This document shows positions 25,967 to 34,758 of a stretch of DNA of 64,000 nucleotides, piece after piece. The position numbers were made by a program, and so were the translations under genes. The stretch is from Aequorivita sp. UBA3180 (lineage in GTDB: Bacteria > Bacteroidota > Bacteroidia > Flavobacteriales > Flavobacteriaceae). A model generated the notes under the pieces. That model had not been told where the DNA came from. It worked only from the letters and a program-made list of their open reading frames with translations, and did not search any database. The stretch spans positions 94,158-158,157 of the forward strand of contig DEXQ01000015.1 of the NCBI GenBank assembly GCA_002364215.1. The letters are read 5' to 3'. Position 1 is the first letter of the stretch, and each line of letters opens with the position of its first letter.

Positions 25967-26914
25967 TTACTTCTCATAAATATCTTTTCTGAAATGATCT
26001 TCTTCGCCTTCCAAAATCTGAAGATAACTTTTATAGCGGGACCATGCTATTTCTTCGTTTTCCAAAGCTTCTTTCACAGCGCAGTTTGGCTCCTCCAGGT
26101 GCAGGCAGTTGTTGAACTTGCAGTTTTCCTTCAGTTCAAAAAACTCCGGAAAGTAATCGCCCAGTTCTTCTTTATCAATTTCAACTACTCCAAAACCTTT
26201 AATGCCCGGAGTGTCTATTATTTGTCCGCCAAAGGAAAGATCAAACATTTCAGCGAAAGTTGTGGTGTGTTGCCCTTGCAAATGTTGCTCAGAAATTTCT
26301 GAAGTTTTTAGGGCCAACCCTGGTTCTATTGCATTGATCAAAGTAGATTTTCCAACCCCGCTATGACCAGAAAACATGGTCACTTTATCCTGCATCAAGG
26401 TTTTAACTTTATCGATATTTTTTCTTGTGATTGCTGAAATCCCAATACATTCATACCCTATTTTTCGGTAAAGCGCAGCAAGAAATTTTATCTCAAGCAA
26501 CTCATCTTCATTGTAAGTGTCAATTTTATTGAAAAGCAATACAGCCTTGATGTGATAAGCTTCCGCAGTTACCAAAAAACGATCGATGAAAGTAGTAAAT
26601 GTTGGCGGATTGTTTAAGGTAATCAACAAAAAAGCAACATCAATATTTGCAGCAATAATGTGGGTTTGCTTGGAAAGGTTTACAGATTTTCGAATGATAT
26701 AGTTTTCGCGCTCATCAATATGTGAGATTACGCCGACAGTTTCATCACCCTTTTTTTCAATTTCAAAATCTACGTGATCGCCCACAGCCACAGGATTGGT
26801 ACTTTTAATACCGCCAATCCTGAATTTACCTTTTATACGGCAATCGTAAAATGTACCGTTCTCGGCTTTTACGCTGTACCAGCTTCCAGTAGATTTATAA
26901 ACAAGGCCTTTCAT
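25967..26914 (-). CDS. rsgA: Small ribosomal subunit biogenesis GTPase RsgA
   Basis: 315 residues from ATG 26914; the frame is open to TTG 26929 but MKGLVYKSTG is the usual start. N-terminal OB fold, then a circularly permuted GTPase with motif order G4 (NKID), G1 (GHSGVGKST) and G3 (DTPG), and a C-terminal zinc finger with the Cys/His set around CKFNNCLHLEEPNC. It checks 30S maturation. Lies between DAHP synthase and dtd. Confidence 0.96.
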   Translation of the reverse strand: MKGLVYKSTGSWYSVKAENGTFYDCRIKGKFRIGGIKSTNPVAVGDHVDFEIEKKGDETVGVISHIDERENYIIRKSVNLSKQTHIIAANIDVAFLLITLNNPPTFTTFIDRFLVTAEAYHIKAVLLFNKIDTYNEDELLEIKFLAALYRKIGYECIGISAITRKNIDKVKTLMQDKVTMFSGHSGVGKSTLINAIEPGLALKTSEISEQHLQGQHTTTFAEMFDLSFGGQIIDTPGIKGFGVVEIDKEELGDYFPEFFELKENCKFNNCLHLEEPNCAVKEALENEEIAWSRYKSYLQILEGEEDHFRKDIYEK

Positions 26915-26935
26915 TGCACAAAGTTGCAAAACTTT

Positions 26936-28018
26936 TCAATCATTAATAACCTTTTTTTGATGATTGATTGATTCTTGGTGAATTGCTTTAAAAATTTTCA
27001 GAATAAATTCCTCACTTAACTGGTTCTCTTCGCCTTCCAAAATCATTTTACCCAAAATTTCATTCCATCTTTTTGTTTGAAGAATGGCCACATTATTTTT
27101 CTTTTTTAAAGCTCCAATATTATCGGCAATCTTCATACGTTTTCCCAAAGACTCTATTAGCTGATGGTCCAAAACGTCAATCTTTGTTCGCAATGTATTC
27201 AGTTTATTTTTAAACTCAACTGCGTCGCCTTCCTGCTTTCGAATTCGCAGATCAATTGTCATTTGTTTTAAGTTTGCGGGGGTAATTTGTTGTGAAGCAT
27301 CGCTCCACGCGTTGTCTGGATCAAAATGCGTTTCCACCATCAATCCGTCGTAATTCAGATCTAAAGCGGTTTGACAGAGATCAAAAATAATATCGCGACG
27401 CCCCGCAATATGCGAAGGATCCAAAATCAGAGGCAAATCCGGAAATTTATTTTGGAGGTCAATCGGTATTTGCCATTCGGGATTATTTCGATAGCGCGTC
27501 TTTTCGTATGTTGAAAATCCGCGGTGAATTACGCCCAGGTTTTTCACATCACTTTCATAAAAACGTTCCACAGCTCCGAGCCAAAGCGCCAAATCTGGAT
27601 TCACTGGATTTTTAATCAACACGATTTTATCCGTTCCCTTTAAAGCATCAGCTATTTCCTGAACAATAAACGGCGAAACAGTCGTACGCGCGCCAACCCA
27701 AAGTATATCCACATCGTGTTTCAGCGCTAAATCTACGTGGTTTGCGTTTGCAACTTCGGTTGCCGTCATCAAACCCGTTTCCTCTTTCGCTTTTTGAAGC
27801 CATTTCAACCCCAAGGCACCAACGCCCTCAAAATTTCCCGGACGGGTTCTGGGTTTCCAGATTCCGGCTCGCAATACTGTTGTATCAGTTTCTTTTAATT
27901 GGTGGGCGATTTTCAGTACCTGTTCTTCCGTTTCGGCACTGCACGGACCAGCAATTACAATTGGGTGCGCCAGTTCCATTTTGTTTAACCAATTGCGAAG
28001 ATTTTTATTATTTTCCAT
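26936..28018 (-). CDS. Bifunctional DAHP synthase / chorismate mutase (type II AroQ)
   Basis: 360 residues. Residues about 1-260 form a class Ib (KDO8PS-like) 3-deoxy-7-phosphoheptulonate synthase: GPCSAE near 19-24, AGIWKPRTRPGNFEG, VGARTTVSP, DPSHIAGRR. Residues about 268-350 are an AroQ chorismate mutase helix bundle (LNTLRTKIDVLDHQLIESLGKR). One protein thus catalyses the first shikimate step and the chorismate branch to prephenate. It overlaps pheA by 11 bp and lies behind the Phe-leader attenuator, so both are co-controlled. Confidence 0.95.
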   Translation of the reverse strand: MENNKNLRNWLNKMELAHPIVIAGPCSAETEEQVLKIAHQLKETDTTVLRAGIWKPRTRPGNFEGVGALGLKWLQKAKEETGLMTATEVANANHVDLALKHDVDILWVGARTTVSPFIVQEIADALKGTDKIVLIKNPVNPDLALWLGAVERFYESDVKNLGVIHRGFSTYEKTRYRNNPEWQIPIDLQNKFPDLPLILDPSHIAGRRDIIFDLCQTALDLNYDGLMVETHFDPDNAWSDASQQITPANLKQMTIDLRIRKQEGDAVEFKNKLNTLRTKIDVLDHQLIESLGKRMKIADNIGALKKKNNVAILQTKRWNEILGKMILEGEENQLSEEFILKIFKAIHQESINHQKKVIND

Positions 28019-28880
28019 TTAAGATTGCATTTGAAAATTGAGCATGGGCGTGTGTTTCATCTTGTTTGTAAACTCCCAATATTTTTAATTCTTTCACTGT
28101 TTTTTTAAGCATTTCCATCACTTCAAAAAAGAAACTTTCATCCATAAAAACCACATCAACAAAAAAAGCATACTGCCCAGGTTTCCCAACTATTGGAAGT
28201 GATTGTATCTTGGTCAAATTTATGTTGAAAGTCGTTAAAAGGCTCAGCACATTTCCTAAACTTCCCACATTGTGCTGCAGTACAAATTTAATTGAAGCTT
28301 TGTCGGCTTGCTGATTCCTTTGCTTTTCTTTTTTGCCCAAAAGTACGAAGCGCGTATGGTTTTCCTTTATATCTTGAATATTACTATCCAAAATTTTAAG
28401 TCCGAATTTTTCAGCAACCTGTTTTCCTGCAATTGCAGCAACGCCCGTTAAGTTTTGATCTTTGATTCCTTTTGCTTCGGAGGCAGTATCTTTTCCTTCA
28501 ATTACTTTGAATTGCGGCGGAAATTTCTGCAAATAATCCCTGCACTGAAGCAACGCCACGGGATGTGAATGTATTTCCTTTATGTCGTGAATAGATTCAC
28601 TTTCCAGCGCCATAACGAACATTTGAATGTTTAAAACAGTTTCGTCCAAAATTTCAAAATCGCCTTTGTCAATCAATCCATAATTCGGTAAAATCGAGCC
28701 AACGATAGTGTTTTCAATGGCAATCACACCAAAATCGGCATTGCTATTATTTACCGCGCTTGTTACCTTTTCAAAAGAATCACAGCTTAAAAGTGTAATT
28801 TCCTCGTTGGGGAAAAGTTTTTGGACGGCTTGGTGGTGGAATGAACTTTCAATTCCCTGCATTGCTACTTTTAGGCTCAT
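28008..28880 (-). CDS. pheA: Prephenate dehydratase
   Basis: 290 residues: periplasmic-binding-protein-like catalytic domain (about 1-185, with the catalytic TRF motif in NHTRFVLLG) and a C-terminal ACT domain (about 198-280). It turns prephenate into phenylpyruvate for Phe synthesis. The ACT motif usually written ESRP reads QSLP here, so allosteric Phe control may differ. Overlaps the DAHP synthase gene by 11 bp. Expression appears governed by the attenuator at 28898-29026. Confidence 0.95.
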   Translation of the reverse strand: MSLKVAMQGIESSFHHQAVQKLFPNEEITLLSCDSFEKVTSAVNNSNADFGVIAIENTIVGSILPNYGLIDKGDFEILDETVLNIQMFVMALESESIHDIKEIHSHPVALLQCRDYLQKFPPQFKVIEGKDTASEAKGIKDQNLTGVAAIAGKQVAEKFGLKILDSNIQDIKENHTRFVLLGKKEKQRNQQADKASIKFVLQHNVGSLGNVLSLLTTFNINLTKIQSLPIVGKPGQYAFFVDVVFMDESFFFEVMEMLKKTVKELKILGVYKQDETHAHAQFSNAILNGK

Positions 28881-28897
28881 AATTTTAAATTTAGGTT

Positions 28898-28932
28898 AAA
28901 AAAAAAGTCCCGGAAAATATTTCCGGGACTTT
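28898..28932 (-). terminator. Attenuator terminator (3:4 hairpin) before pheA
   Basis: On the minus strand AGTCCCGGAA/TTCCGGGACT, 10 bp perfect plus flanking A-T pairs, loop of about 5 nt, followed by nine T (complement of 28898-28906). It ends 18 nt before the pheA ATG and begins 22 nt after the leader peptide stop. The U-run lies only on the minus-strand side, so it belongs to the pheA transcript. Confidence 0.9.
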
Positions 28933-28954
28933 AAATGTTTTATGGTTCAATTAC

Positions 28955-29026
28955 CTATACAACAATCCCGGTTCTATCGTTAAAATAGAAAAACCAAAAA
29001 TTGTTGAAAGTAAAAAGTGTGCTCAT
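28955..29026 (-). CDS. Phe-rich leader peptide of the pheA operon (pheL-like)
   Basis: A 23-codon ORF, ATG 29026 to TAG 28957-28955. It begins MSTL and has the core FTFNNFWFFYF (residues 5-15), then NDRTGIVV: six Phe, one Trp and one Tyr among 11 consecutive residues. It lies in the leader of pheA, the gene for committed Phe synthesis, and is followed by a strong intrinsic terminator. No export or membrane logic explains the composition. Ribosome stalling at Phe codons would free the antiterminator. Too short for ordinary gene finders. Confidence 0.85.
   Translation of the reverse strand: MSTLFTFNNFWFFYFNDRTGIVV
28960..29006 (-). promoter_or_regulatory. Attenuator 1:2 hairpin and antiterminator strand
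   Basis: Within the leader peptide coding RNA, CAACAAU (29006-29000) is complementary to AUUGUUG (28966-28960), and the stem extends inward by GGUU/AACC and CUAU/AUAG, forming a long protector hairpin. The strand-2 segment CCGGGAUU (28971-28964) is also complementary to the 5' arm of the terminator (28930-28923; eight pairs including one G-U). Pairings 1:2, 2:3 and 3:4 are therefore mutually exclusive, as in classical attenuators. Confidence 0.8.
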
Positions 29027-29098
29027 TGTGTTTTAATAGATTGCTAATGTAGCTAATTCTTAAAAACGAAAAAGGCTTTTTTCATTTTTTTATTTGCT

Positions 29099-29106
29099 TA
29101 ACTTTG
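29099..29106 (+). promoter_or_regulatory. -7 element of gldA
   Basis: TAACTTTG, full match to TAnnTTTG, 17 bp before the gldA ATG. No TTG at the normal -33 distance. Confidence 0.55.
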
Positions 29107-29122
29107 TTCAACTTCTGAAAAT

Positions 29123-30022
29123 ATGTCGATACAAGTAGAAAATATTACCAAAACCTACGGCGAACAAAAAGCGCTGAACAAGGTTTCATTCACTATTGAA
29201 AAAGGCGAAATCGTTGGTTTTCTCGGGCCAAACGGCGCGGGAAAATCTACGATGATGAAGATTTTGACTACTTTCCTTCCAGCTTCGGAAGGCGTGGCAA
29301 TTGTGAATGGCTTTGAAGTAACCAAGGATGATATTTCCGTGAAAAAAAGCGTGGGCTATCTGCCGGAACACAACCCGCTTTATTTGGATATGTACGTTCG
29401 CGAATATCTTCTTTTCAATGCTGGGATTTATAATATTTCAAAAACAGAAGTTGAAAATGTTATTGAAAAGACTGGCTTAACGCCCGAAGCGAACAAGAAA
29501 ATTGGGCAGCTTTCAAAAGGATATCGCCAGCGCGTTGGGCTTGCAAATGCACTTTTGCACAATCCTGAAGTTTTGATTCTTGATGAGCCAACTACCGGTT
29601 TGGATCCAAATCAATTAATTGAAATAAGACAACTTATAAAAAGCGTTGGAAAAGAAAAAACGGTTTTGCTTTCCACCCACATTATGCAGGAAGTGGAAGC
29701 CATTTGCGACCGTGTAATAATTATAAACAAAGGCGAAATAGTGCTCGATAAAAAACTTTCAGATTTAAAAAACAATCAGCAACAGATTATTGAAGTGGAA
29801 TTTGATTATCGCGTGGAAGAAGTCGCATTACAACAGCTTCCGAAGATTCAAAAAGTTGAAAATTCCATCGGCTTTGTTTATCAGCTTTACTTTGAAACCG
29901 AGCAGGATATGCGCGGAAAGGTCTTCGATTTTGCACACGATAATGGCTTGAAAATACTTCAGCTCCACCAAAAAAATACAACGCTCGAAAAATTGTTTTC
30001 TGAATTGACTATTCAAAAATAA
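29123..30022 (+). CDS. gldA: Gliding motility ABC transporter ATP-binding protein GldA
   Basis: 299 residues. Walker A GPNGAGKST (about 36-44), signature LSKGYRQRVGLA, Walker B VLILDEPTTGLD and switch His in LLSTHIM are complete, followed by a C-terminal extension of about 80 residues typical of GldA. It pairs with GldF and GldG membrane subunits, which are not in this window. The 3' end overlaps the convergent GIN lipoprotein gene by 14 bp. Confidence 0.9.
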   Translation: MSIQVENITKTYGEQKALNKVSFTIEKGEIVGFLGPNGAGKSTMMKILTTFLPASEGVAIVNGFEVTKDDISVKKSVGYLPEHNPLYLDMYVREYLLFNAGIYNISKTEVENVIEKTGLTPEANKKIGQLSKGYRQRVGLANALLHNPEVLILDEPTTGLDPNQLIEIRQLIKSVGKEKTVLLSTHIMQEVEAICDRVIIINKGEIVLDKKLSDLKNNQQQIIEVEFDYRVEEVALQQLPKIQKVENSIGFVYQLYFETEQDMRGKVFDFAHDNGLKILQLHQKNTTLEKLFSELTIQK

Positions 30023-30758
30023 GTTTCCCGCGATACAATTCCTCGACCTCAACAATTGCAGGTCTGTTTTTGGAAATAACATTGCCCAAACTCACAATTT
30101 TTCCACGAATGGCCAATTGTGGATTCACTACCATTTCGCCTGTACTTCGGTGATAAACATAGAGGTTCTGTACGGTTAAATTTTCAGCAAAAATCCTGCA
30201 ATCGCCTGCGTACAGACCAAAATTGGTATTTGTCGCACTTCCCTTTAAATAAAACTTGGACAGTCCATTGGCCACGACGCTTAAACTCTGAACATCCAAA
30301 TTCAATTTAAAATCGCCGTCAATGTGATACTGATCCTCGTTTTGCTGATCTTCCGACAAAAGTGTTAATGACGGGTACCGAAGCACGCCGATACTTTCAA
30401 TAAGGTAACCAGTGCTACTGCGGATTTCGGTTATGTTTGGAGATGTAATATATATTTTGGTTATTTCGTAATCACGGACCAAATTGCAACTGTTGTTATT
30501 GTGAATTTCAAGTCTACCATCGGTTACGGTAACTTCTACATCATTCATAAGGCTTTCTCCTGTTTCAATAACCACTTTTTGCTCTTCACCCTGTTGAATA
30601 AATACCTTGGTACGCTCCCAAACGAGTATTTTAGTAAAGGGCGGTACTGTAATTTCGTTTTGCACGATAGTTCCAGCACTCTGAATACAGTCCCAACTCG
30701 ACTCTGAATTACAGCCCGTAAAAATCAAAACCAATAAACAGTAAAATATGTATTTCAT
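30009..30758 (-). CDS. GIN-domain (DUF2807) lipoprotein, copy 1
   Basis: 249 residues. Lipoprotein signal with lipobox FTGC (Cys 16), then an acidic Cys-containing start (SSWDCIQSAG) shared with copy 2, then the right-handed beta-helix-like DUF2807 head domain (about 35-245). Probably surface-exposed or periplasmic; function unknown. Clearly paralogous with the protein at 31924-32676 (shared NNSCNLVRDYEITKI-type segment and GKI(V)ATG/SLGN endings). It follows the PagL-like gene by 28 bp. Confidence 0.85.
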   Translation of the reverse strand: MKYIFYCLLVLIFTGCNSESSWDCIQSAGTIVQNEITVPPFTKILVWERTKVFIQQGEEQKVVIETGESLMNDVEVTVTDGRLEIHNNNSCNLVRDYEITKIYITSPNITEIRSSTGYLIESIGVLRYPSLTLLSEDQQNEDQYHIDGDFKLNLDVQSLSVVANGLSKFYLKGSATNTNFGLYAGDCRIFAENLTVQNLYVYHRSTGEMVVNPQLAIRGKIVSLGNVISKNRPAIVEVEELYRGKLIFE

Positions 30759-30786
30759 AATCTCTTTCTGAAATTTTCAGAATTTT

Positions 30787-31896
30787 TTACAATCTGTAAC
30801 CTACACCAAACTCAACGGCTTCCGCTTTTGCCCAATGCGCGTGAACGCTTATGGCAGCAAAAATTTTATCGTTGAAAAAGTATCGTTTAAGCCCTAAACG
30901 GTTATAAACACGGTTTTCAAATTCATAGGGCCAATATACATAATAACCCAACTGCGAAATAAACGCAACTTTATTAAAACGCCATTCATGGCCCACAAAT
31001 ACCCCAACGCGCTTATAGTCTTCATCACCTGAAAGTCCGTCCTCTGGATAGGCAATGGAGCGGTAGTTTATCAATTCTTTCAAAAAAGTAGAAAAGAAAA
31101 CATCTACACCAGCTGTAAATGTGCTTTTATAGTTAATGCGTTTGTCCACAAAAACTGAAATTACATAAAAAGGCTCTTGCCCTAAACCTACTACATCACT
31201 TTCATTTATACCTGTTCTAAAAGCAAGATTGTATTTAAACCTTTCTGCGTGGGTTTTGCTGAGCGAATCTTCTTTATGAACGTATTTTGGAAATTCCTTA
31301 TGATCCAATTGATAACTTACCCCTGCATTTAACAAAAATGAATTTGTACTGTTGTTGGGAGCTTTAAAATTGGCATTGCTATAGTGGATAACCGTAAAAC
31401 CTGCGTGTAGGCCCAGCCCCTTCCAAATGTTTTCACGCACAAAATTTCCTCTTAAAATAGTTGTACTCAATAAATGTGTGCCATAGGCATTGTTGATGTA
31501 ATTTGTTTCCTGATCGTAAGGGACTGCAGAATATGCAATTCCCTGCCCCACGCTCAGCATAAGGTGTCTTTTTAAAAAATACCAGTTCATATGACCGTAG
31601 GCCCCAATTACATTTCCCAAATACTCGTTGTGCATATTTTGATATGCGAGTGTAAAACCCCAATCTGGATAGTTATAGCGGCGCTCCCATTCATTAAAAC
31701 CATATGTTTTTCTATTAAATGAAAAAATAAAACCTGTGGGATGCCCGGTAATTAAGTGCTCAATATCCGGATTGTGCTCCAGAATACTTCCGTAGAAAAA
31801 ATCTGCCTCCAGTGAAATTGGTTTCAATTCTTCTTCTTGGGAAAAAAGCGAAAGACTTATAAATAGGACTGAAATTACGAAAAGAAAGTGCTTCAT
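30787..31896 (-). CDS. PagL-like acyloxyacyl hydrolase / lipid A deacylase family protein, copy 1
   Basis: 369 residues: signal peptide (about 1-19, ending SLFSQ) and an outer-membrane beta-barrel with the PagL-type HYSN motif (TVIHYSNANFKAPN, about 185-200), where His and Ser form the active site in lipid A 3-O-deacylases. Longer than PagL proper, so it belongs to the wider Bacteroidota family; lipid A activity is inferred. Paralogue of 32680-33792. Confidence 0.8.
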   Translation of the reverse strand: MKHFLFVISVLFISLSLFSQEEELKPISLEADFFYGSILEHNPDIEHLITGHPTGFIFSFNRKTYGFNEWERRYNYPDWGFTLAYQNMHNEYLGNVIGAYGHMNWYFLKRHLMLSVGQGIAYSAVPYDQETNYINNAYGTHLLSTTILRGNFVRENIWKGLGLHAGFTVIHYSNANFKAPNNSTNSFLLNAGVSYQLDHKEFPKYVHKEDSLSKTHAERFKYNLAFRTGINESDVVGLGQEPFYVISVFVDKRINYKSTFTAGVDVFFSTFLKELINYRSIAYPEDGLSGDEDYKRVGVFVGHEWRFNKVAFISQLGYYVYWPYEFENRVYNRLGLKRYFFNDKIFAAISVHAHWAKAEAVEFGVGYRL

Positions 31897-31923
31897 ATTT
31901 TTTTCAACGCCCGTAAAGATAAA

Positions 31924-32676
31924 CTAATCTTCAAATAATAGCCTGCCCATGAATAATTCTTTTACATCTACCAGCGGAGGGCGGTTATGGCTGATAATAT
32001 CGCCCGTGGCCACGATTTTTCCGACGATACTTTGCTGCGGATTTACTATCATTTTGTTCGCACTTCTTTGAAAAACAGTGAGTTCATCAATTATAAAATT
32101 TTCTCCCTCAAACCGCGGCATTTCGTCAGCAAAACTAAGATTGACTTTGTCAGCGGTGCCCGTAATATAAAAAACACTTTGGCCGTTTGCGCTTACGCGG
32201 AAATCTTCACAAATAAGGTTCAAATAAAAATCGCCGCTCTTTCTGATTGTTTCTGGGCCGGCCGTGGTGTTGCTAACCAAAGTGAGTTGCGGAAAATTTA
32301 ATGTTCCCTCGCCAATAACGTCGTAAGCCGAACTATTCCTTATCTCTGTAATGTTTGGAGCAGTTACAAAAATTTTTGTAATTCCGTAATCGCGCACCAA
32401 ATTGCAATTGTTATGATCCTTCACCACTAATGTTTCCCCTTCAACACTTACGGAAATATCGCTTAAAAGGTTTTCGCCCGTTTCAAGAATTATTTTTGTT
32501 GAATCGCCCTGTTTCAAATACAAAGTCACATCGTCCTCAATCCTGATTTTTGAAAAATCTGAAACTAAGTATTCTTTGGAAACTTTGCTTCCAGCAGCTT
32601 GCACACAATCCCAACCGTTTTCGGAATCGCACGAAAACAGCAAAAAAACCAAACAAACAAAAAATAATTTCTTCAT
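31924..32676 (-). CDS. GIN-domain (DUF2807) lipoprotein, copy 2
   Basis: 250 residues, lipobox LFSC near residue 16, followed by the NGWDCVQAAG start that matches copy 1 and the DUF2807 head domain. Lies 3 bp after the stop of the copy-2 PagL-like gene, so the two are co-expressed. Function unknown; homologous pairs suggest an envelope role. Confidence 0.85.
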   Translation of the reverse strand: MKKLFFVCLVFLLFSCDSENGWDCVQAAGSKVSKEYLVSDFSKIRIEDDVTLYLKQGDSTKIILETGENLLSDISVSVEGETLVVKDHNNCNLVRDYGITKIFVTAPNITEIRNSSAYDVIGEGTLNFPQLTLVSNTTAGPETIRKSGDFYLNLICEDFRVSANGQSVFYITGTADKVNLSFADEMPRFEGENFIIDELTVFQRSANKMIVNPQQSIVGKIVATGDIISHNRPPLVDVKELFMGRLLFED

Positions 32677-32679
32677 AAT

Positions 32680-33792
32680 TTATATTCTAATTCCCACGCC
32701 AAATTCCACGCCTTCCACTTTCGCACCGTGCGATTTTAAAGTGATTGCGCTGAAAAGTCTTTCGGTTAAATAATATTTCAAACCTACACGAAAATACGTT
32801 CTTCCCTCAAAATCGTAGGGATAATATACATAATAGCCAACTTGTGAAACTACTGCCAATTTATTGATATGAAGTTCGTGCCCCGCAAAAATGCCGACGC
32901 GTTTAAAATCCTCATCGCCTTTAATGCCCATATTTGGAAAAGCAATGGAAAGGTATTCAATTTCCTTTTTCAGAAATGGCAAGTAGAAAAAATCCGCACC
33001 CAACTGAAGCGTGCTTTTATAACTCAACCGCTTATCCGCAAAGGCCGAAACCACAAAAAACGGATGCTGGCCAAGATTTAAATAATCGCTTTCGTTCAAC
33101 CCGCCGCGGAGCACGAAATTGTATTTTATGGGTTCCGAAATTTTCTTCGGAAGCGAATCAGAAATATATTCAGGATTTCTCTCATCAGCAACGGAATATT
33201 GCAGGCCGATATTTAAAGTAAAAGCATTGGTACTCGAATTTGGCGCCTTAAAATTCCCATTCGAATAATGAATCAATGCAATTCCAGCCTGTACTCCGAA
33301 GTTTTTAAATAGATTTTGCTTGTTGTAATTCAGCATCAAATAGGTTGAACTCAACAAACGTGTGCCGTAAGCGTTGTTTTTGAAATTGGTCTCCAAATCA
33401 AATGGGTTGGAGTTATAGGCAATGCCCTGACCTATCCGGAAGAAAAGATTGCGCTTTAAAAAGTAAAAATTGAAATGCCCATATAGCCCATAATTTTCAC
33501 CCAAAACATCATAATTTGCATTTTGGTGCACAAATGAAAAACCCCAATCTGGATAATTATATTCTTGGTGCCAACGCTCGGCTCCGTAAGTTTTTCGGTT
33601 AAATCCAACGATGAAACCGTCGGGATGCGCTTTTACCAAATGTGAAATATCCTTATTGTGCCGAAGAATGGTTCCGTAGAAATAATTGGCGTCCACGAAA
33701 AAATCCTTGTTTTTTTCCTGTGAAAAAACAAAAGAAGTTGTGAGAAAAAACACCAAAAACGCAATTCGGGACATCACCGCAAAATAAAGCAA
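32680..33792 (-). CDS. PagL-like acyloxyacyl hydrolase family protein, copy 2
   Basis: 370 residues, signal peptide ending FVFSQ, barrel with the HYSN motif (ALIHYSNGNFKAPN). It shares long stretches with copy 1, for example FNRKTYG, YNYPDWGF and NNAYGTRLLS-type segments. It starts 2 bp after the metF stop, so it may be transcribed from the metF promoter. Active-site residues are kept in both copies. Confidence 0.8.
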   Translation of the reverse strand: MLYFAVMSRIAFLVFFLTTSFVFSQEKNKDFFVDANYFYGTILRHNKDISHLVKAHPDGFIVGFNRKTYGAERWHQEYNYPDWGFSFVHQNANYDVLGENYGLYGHFNFYFLKRNLFFRIGQGIAYNSNPFDLETNFKNNAYGTRLLSSTYLMLNYNKQNLFKNFGVQAGIALIHYSNGNFKAPNSSTNAFTLNIGLQYSVADERNPEYISDSLPKKISEPIKYNFVLRGGLNESDYLNLGQHPFFVVSAFADKRLSYKSTLQLGADFFYLPFLKKEIEYLSIAFPNMGIKGDEDFKRVGIFAGHELHINKLAVVSQVGYYVYYPYDFEGRTYFRVGLKYYLTERLFSAITLKSHGAKVEGVEFGVGIRI

Positions 33793-33794
33793 TC

Positions 33795-34751
33795 TTAAAA
33801 TATTTGCGAAGCGATTTCCTTAATATTGCTACTTTTTCCCATTGAATAGTAGTGAAGAAATGGCACGCCCGCTTTTACAAGCTCCTTGCTCTGCTTTACG
33901 CACCAATCAATCCCAATCTGCCGAACCGCTTTGTTGTCCTTGGCTTTCACCACTTCCATCACCAGCGCATCTGGCAAATCTACTTTGAATCTATGCGGAA
34001 TTAAATTGAGATGTGATTTCACTGCAATAGGTTTCAGTCCCGGAATAATTGGCACGGTAATACCGTCTGCCCTGCACTTTTCAACAAATTTGAAATACTT
34101 TTCGTTATCGAAAAACATTTGTGTTACTATATATTCCGCACCGTTTTTAATTTTCTTTTTTAGGAAATGAATATCGCTTTCACTACTCGGTGCTTCCATA
34201 TGTTTTTCGGGATAACCAGCCACGCCCACGCAAAAATCTGTTGGAAAAGTATGCTGAAGTTCATCGTCCAAATAGGTTCCTTTATTCAAATCATTTATTT
34301 GTGAAACAAGGTCGCAAGCGTATTTGTGACCATTCTTTTCAGGTGTGAAATAGGTTTCACTTTTCACGGCATCGCCCCGTAAGGCCATCACATTGTCAAT
34401 CCCCAAAAATTGAAGATCTATTAAAAAATTCTCGGTTTCTTCCTTCGTAAATCCACCGCAAAGTATATGGGGTACGGCATCAACGACATATTTATTTTGA
34501 ATTGCCGCACAAATACCAACCGTTCCGGGACGCTTTCGGACTATTTTCTTTTCAATCAAACCATTCTTCAATTCCTTAAAAACATATTCCTCGCGGTGAT
34601 AGGTTACATTGATGTAAGGCGGTTGAAACTCCATCAGCGGATCAATATTTTCAAAAATGGAATGTATGTTTTCACCCTTCAAAGGTGGTAAAATTTCGAA
34701 CGAAAATTGCGTTTTTCCGTTTCCGTTTTTTATATGTTCTGTAACTTTCAT
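33795..34751 (-). CDS. metF: Methylenetetrahydrofolate reductase
   Basis: 318 residues, TIM-barrel flavoprotein of the MetF family (FSFEILPP near residue 17, ITQMFFDNEKYFKF, PGLKPI). It reduces 5,10-methylene-THF to 5-methyl-THF, the methyl donor used by the methionine synthase encoded next to it. ATG 34751. Separated from metH by 143 bp that contain two inverted copies of a GC-rich palindromic element. Confidence 0.95.
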   Translation of the reverse strand: MKVTEHIKNGNGKTQFSFEILPPLKGENIHSIFENIDPLMEFQPPYINVTYHREEYVFKELKNGLIEKKIVRKRPGTVGICAAIQNKYVVDAVPHILCGGFTKEETENFLIDLQFLGIDNVMALRGDAVKSETYFTPEKNGHKYACDLVSQINDLNKGTYLDDELQHTFPTDFCVGVAGYPEKHMEAPSSESDIHFLKKKIKNGAEYIVTQMFFDNEKYFKFVEKCRADGITVPIIPGLKPIAVKSHLNLIPHRFKVDLPDALVMEVVKAKDNKAVRQIGIDWCVKQSKELVKAGVPFLHYYSMGKSSNIKEIASQIF

Positions 34752-34758
34752 AGAGTTA

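Noticed and set aside
28898..28932. Hairpin before pheA as a plus-strand terminator
   Set aside because: The T-run lies only on the minus-strand side, and no plus-strand gene ends there; it belongs to the pheA leader.
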